64,000 nucleotides of DNA from Actinoplanes sp. NBC_00393 (GTDB lineage Bacteria; Actinomycetota; Actinomycetes; Mycobacteriales; Micromonosporaceae): the NCBI RefSeq assembly GCF_036053395.1, contig NZ_CP107942.1, forward strand, positions 6,094,501 through 6,158,500. Reading direction: 5' to 3'. This document shows positions 57,574 through 64,000 of the stretch, one piece after another. Numbering within the stretch: position 1 is the stretch's first letter; each line of letters opens with the position of its first letter. Below the pieces are notes generated by a model. It ran no database searches, was not told the origin of the DNA, and was given only the letters and a program-made list of their open reading frames with translations. The translations under genes and the position numbers were made by a program.

Positions 57574-58062
57574 ATGCCGTCTGAGTACGCGAAGTCGCTG
57601 GGCGCTCGCCTGCGCTCCATCCGCCAGCAGCAGGGCCTGTCCCTGCAGGGTGTCGAAGAGAAGTCCAACGGCCGCTGGAAGGCAGTCGTCGTGGGCTCGT
57701 ACGAGCGCGGCGACCGTGCGGTCACCGTGTCGCGCCTTGCCGAACTGGCCGACTTCTACCGTGTGCCCGTGTCCGAGCTTCTGCCCGACGGCAGCGGCAT
57801 CCGGCTCGAGGCGACCAACAAGATCGTCCTGGACCTCGAGAAGCTGTACGACACCACCGGCGAGGACCTCGCCTACGTGGCGCGGTACGCCCGAGCGATC
57901 CAGCAGCAGCGCGGCGACTACAACGGCCGCGTCCTCTCCATCCGCGCCGACGACCTGCGCGCGCTCGCCATCGTCTACGACATCTCGCCGTCCGGCCTCA
58001 TCGAGCGCCTGACCGAGCAGGGCGTCCTGGTGGCCGACCCGCGCGCGTTCTTCGCCAGCTGA
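57574..58062 (+). CDS. bldD: Developmental regulator BldD, c-di-GMP receptor
   Basis: The 162-residue transcription factor represses sporulation and antibiotic genes during vegetative growth. The N-terminal XRE helix-turn-helix (residues 7–66; LGARLRSIRQQQGLSL, VVVGSYERGDRAVTVSRLAELA) binds DNA as a dimer. The C-terminal domain carries the c-di-GMP signature RGD-X8-RADD (Arg113, Asp115, Arg124, Asp127), which matches RXD-X8-RXXD. ATG 57574 has GGGAG upstream. A BldD box lies over its own promoter. The gene is divergent from pyrR, as in other actinobacteria. Confidence 0.95.
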   Translation: MPSEYAKSLGARLRSIRQQQGLSLQGVEEKSNGRWKAVVVGSYERGDRAVTVSRLAELADFYRVPVSELLPDGSGIRLEATNKIVLDLEKLYDTTGEDLAYVARYARAIQQQRGDYNGRVLSIRADDLRALAIVYDISPSGLIERLTEQGVLVADPRAFFAS

Positions 58063-58138
58063 AAGCCGGCTGGAGCGTTCTGAAACCGGCCCGAGCCGGA
58101 TGCACCGCCCGCACCACCACGTAACGCCCCCCGTTGAA

Positions 58139-58163
58139 GCCCGCGTCGCCCCTCGACGCGGGC
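58139..58163 (+). terminator. bldD terminator
   Basis: GCCCGCGTCG (58139–58148) pairs with CGACGCGGGC (58154–58163) across a five-base loop, with AA before and TTT after the stem. This is an intrinsic terminator about 75 bases after the bldD stop. Confidence 0.85.
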
Positions 58164-58547
58164 TTTCGCGTCTCCGGCGGCAGGAAGCTCCGCTAAGCGA
58201 ATCCGCCGCCCGGGAGCGCTGAACCTTCGGCATCGCGCGCCCGTACTCTCCGCTGACCGGTTGAAACGTGCCACAGCGGCGGCGGGACGGAGCGCGGATC
58301 GAATGCCATGCCCCTTCAAGCAACGCCGTGTGATCGCCGTCGGCCGGGCAGCCGGCACACCCGGCCTCTGCCGGCGACGCCCCAGCACACTGTTGATCAC
58401 CCAGAGCGGTGGTGGATCTCGTCGCTCTGCGTGCCACCTGCCGTTTCCCGGCGGCCGCGCTGGGGCCTCGAGCGGCAGCTCGATCGCGCTCGTAGTGCAG
58501 TGCAGGCGTAGCTTTTGATCAGCCCGTCAGGCGTACCGGAAAAGCGA
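58164..58547. other. Gap of about 380 bp without a supported gene
   Basis: Open frames occur on both strands (the longest about 85 codons from 58261) but none has a good start, ribosome binding site or recognisable protein. I found no tRNA-like T-loop, no inverted repeat of note and no repeat array. Bounded by the bldD and nusB terminators. Confidence 0.55.
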
Positions 58548-58575
58548 AACGGCCCGAACCGAAGTCCGGGCCGTT
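58548..58575 (-). terminator. nusB operon terminator
   Basis: AACGGCCCG (58548–58556) and CGGGCCGTT (58567–58575) form a nine-base stem with a ten-base loop. On the minus strand TCGCTTTTCC follows, giving a T-rich tail. Confidence 0.85.
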
Positions 58576-58633
58576 CGGAAGGCACCCAGCGTGCCCCGGA
58601 GGAACGATGGCGCGTCCCGGAGGGGCGATGCGC

Positions 58634-59068
58634 TCAGCGGGTGGCGAAGGCCGCGATGCGGTCCAGCAGGCCGTTGAGGAAGCGCGGGCTGTCGTCCGTC
58701 GACATCTCCTTGGCCAGCTCGACCGCCTCGGTGATCGCGACCGGGTCGTCGATCTCGGGCTCGTAGAGCAGCTCGTAGACCGCGATGCGGGCCAGGTTGC
58801 GGTCGACGGCGGGCATGCGGTCGATCGTCCAGCCCTCGGCGTAGCTGGCGATCAGCTCGTCGATGCGGTCCAGGTTTTTCGCGACGCCCTCGATGAGGGT
58901 GACCGCGTACCCGATGTGGTCGGGGTGCGGCTTGGCGATCCGGTCCAGGTAGGTGACGAGCACCTGGCTCGGCGGCGCGTCACGCAGATCGGCCTCGAAG
59001 AGGACGTCGAGCGCTCGCTTGCGGGCCTTGCGGCGCGCGAGCCGATCCTTTTTGGGGCCTTCGGCCAT
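58634..59068 (-). CDS. nusB: Transcription antitermination factor NusB
   Basis: The 144-residue helical protein joins NusE at boxA RNA in rRNA operons. RRKARKRALDVLFEADLRD opens the chain, ending DRIDELIASYAEGWTIDRMPAVDRNLARIAVYELLY and AVELAKEMSTDDSPRFLNGLLDRIA, all typical. ATG 59068 overlaps the efp stop by one base (TGATG). Last gene of aroB-aroQ-efp-nusB. Confidence 0.96.
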   Translation of the reverse strand: MAEGPKKDRLARRKARKRALDVLFEADLRDAPPSQVLVTYLDRIAKPHPDHIGYAVTLIEGVAKNLDRIDELIASYAEGWTIDRMPAVDRNLARIAVYELLYEPEIDDPVAITEAVELAKEMSTDDSPRFLNGLLDRIAAFATR

Positions 59069-59625
59069 CAGCTGCGGCCGAGGTAGCGGCCGTCGCGGGT
59101 GTCGACCTTGATCTTCTCGCCGGTGGTGATGAAGAGCGGGACGTTGACGGTCGCGCCGGTCTCGACGGTGGCCGGCTTGGTGCCGCCGGTCGAGCGGTCG
59201 CCCTGCAGGCCCGGCTCGGTGTAGGTGACCTCGAGGAACACGCTGGTCGGCAGCTCGATGTAGAGCGGCACGCCCTCGTGCGTGGCGACCGTGGCCTCGG
59301 CCTCGGGGAGCAGGTAGTTGGCGTTCTCGCCGACGGTGCCACCGGACACGTGGATCTGGTCGAAGGTGTCCAGGTCCATGAAGACGAAGTCCTCGCCGTC
59401 CTGGTACAGGTACTGCATCGTCCGCTTGTCGACGGTCGCGGTCTCGACCTTGGTCCCCGCGTTGAAGGTCTTGTCGACGACCTTGCCGGACAGCACGTGC
59501 TTGAGCGTGGTACGCACGAACGCGGGGCCCTTACCCGGCTTGACGTGCTGGAACTCAACGACGGACCACAGCTCCCCGTCGAGGTTGAGAACCAGGCCGT
59601 TCTTCAGGTCGTTGGTGGAAGCCAT
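59068..59625 (-). CDS. efp: Elongation factor P
   Basis: The 185-residue protein relieves ribosome stalling at polyproline. It has three beta-barrel domains; the loop [12 protein letters not shown] holds Lys32, the position modified in many bacteria, with the Pro-flanked form seen where EF-P acts unmodified in actinobacteria. The C-terminal [23 protein letters not shown] is conserved. ATG 59625. It is coupled to nusB by a one-base overlap. Confidence 0.97.
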   Translation of the reverse strand: MASTNDLKNGLVLNLDGELWSVVEFQHVKPGKGPAFVRTTLKHVLSGKVVDKTFNAGTKVETATVDKRTMQYLYQDGEDFVFMDLDTFDQIHVSGGTVGENANYLLPEAEATVATHEGVPLYIELPTSVFLEVTYTEPGLQGDRSTGGTKPATVETGATVNVPLFITTGEKIKVDTRDGRYLGRS

Positions 59626-59700
59626 GTCCTACCTTGATCTTGATACGTATCGGTGACCGAACCACTCTACCGGCGTGAACCGGCCCGGAGCGAATCGGGC

Positions 59701-62642
<2,942 letters not shown>

Positions 62643-62643
62643 C

Positions 62644-62772
62644 ATGAGCACCGGTGCGATCATCATGCTCCTGATCGGAGCTGTCGGGCTGTGGGGAACA
62701 CTCGCCCTCGCCGTCGCCAACTACGTGCGCAAGTCGGGCCTGGCCACACCGGACGTGGACGAGTCCCGGTGA
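62644..62772 (+). CDS. metS: Methionine/alanine importer small subunit MetS
   Basis: This 42-residue protein reads MSTGAIIMLLIGAVGLWGTL then ALAVANYVRKSGLATPD and ends ESR. It has a single membrane helix and a short basic tail, as in MetS of Corynebacterium glutamicum, which is required with the NSS carrier MetP for methionine and alanine uptake. ATG 62644 begins one base after the carrier stop, so it is translated with it. It is intact although the carrier upstream is broken. Confidence 0.85.
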   Translation: MSTGAIIMLLIGAVGLWGTLALAVANYVRKSGLATPDVDESR

Positions 62773-62777
62773 GACGA

Positions 62778-62808
62778 GGCCGGCCCTGCGCGACACGCAG
62801 GGCCGGCC
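62778..62808. terminator. Bidirectional terminator between metS and the GntP gene
   Basis: GGCCGGCCCTGCG (62778–62790) and CGCAGGGCCGGCC (62796–62808) form a perfect 13-bp stem with a five-base loop, placed between the convergent metS and permease genes. Confidence 0.85.
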
Positions 62809-62817
62809 GCACCGGGC

Positions 62818-64000
<1,183 letters not shown>

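Noticed and set aside
58261..58518. 85-codon frame after bldD
   Set aside because: No ribosome binding site, unusual composition and no recognisable similarity; the region lies between two terminators.

Overview
The window is a GC-rich, densely coded chromosome segment from an actinobacterium. Gene content and order fit Micromonosporaceae, and Actinoplanes in particular. This is inferred from a bldD/efp/nusB/pyr cluster, an mIHF gene (mihF), the pyr–gmk–rpoZ–coaBC–metK–priA–def–fmt–rsmB–rpe–rib–his order, many GTG starts, and ergothioneine genes. No phage, insertion sequence, CRISPR array, rRNA or convincing tRNA was seen.

Positions 1–17.5 kb are accessory. They hold the end of an ergothioneine operon (egtA, egtB start), a GH3 glycosidase, an HxlR regulator divergent from a methyltransferase, a GNAT enzyme, a SanA/DUF218 protein, a TetR/flavin-monooxygenase divergent pair with clear operators, a Tat-exported M28 peptidase, DUF3616 and SDR genes, a divergent member of the SAM hydroxide adenosyltransferase/halogenase family, a DUF4253 protein with proline repeats and a small SnoaL-like gene.

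Positions 17.5–57.3 kb are almost all on the minus strand and form a long housekeeping run. Read in transcription order from the right it contains pyrR-pyrB-pyrC-carA-carB-pyrD-bioA-pyrF (pyrimidine synthesis with bioA inserted), mihF-gmk-rpoZ-coaBC-metK, a histidine phosphatase, a helicase-degenerate priA, def-fmt-rsmB-rpe, a GGDEF response regulator, a class V PLP enzyme, an FMN riboswitch followed by ribD-ribE-ribBA-ribH, hisE-hisG, infC-rpmI-rplT, a SpoU methyltransferase and pheS-pheT. Plus-strand insertions are a TetR–plsC pair and an amino-acid ABC transporter.

From 57.3 kb, bldD (c-di-GMP-sensing developmental regulator) is divergent from pyrR. It is followed by aroB-aroQ-efp-nusB on the minus strand, a broken metP-like sodium symporter with its intact small subunit metS, and the C-terminal part of a GntP permease running off the right edge.

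The most unusual property is repeat structure. Several genes carry tandem duplications that span their own stop codon and continue downstream (GNAT at 6015, monooxygenase at 7531, ribD, rsmB, metK). There are also intergenic minisatellites (3880–4190, 16990–17240, 17275–17428, 41965–42180) and in-frame minisatellites inside priA and the DUF4253 gene. The second notable item is the metP-like gene, where two deletions remove exactly the two discontinuous helices (TM1 and TM6) of the LeuT fold.
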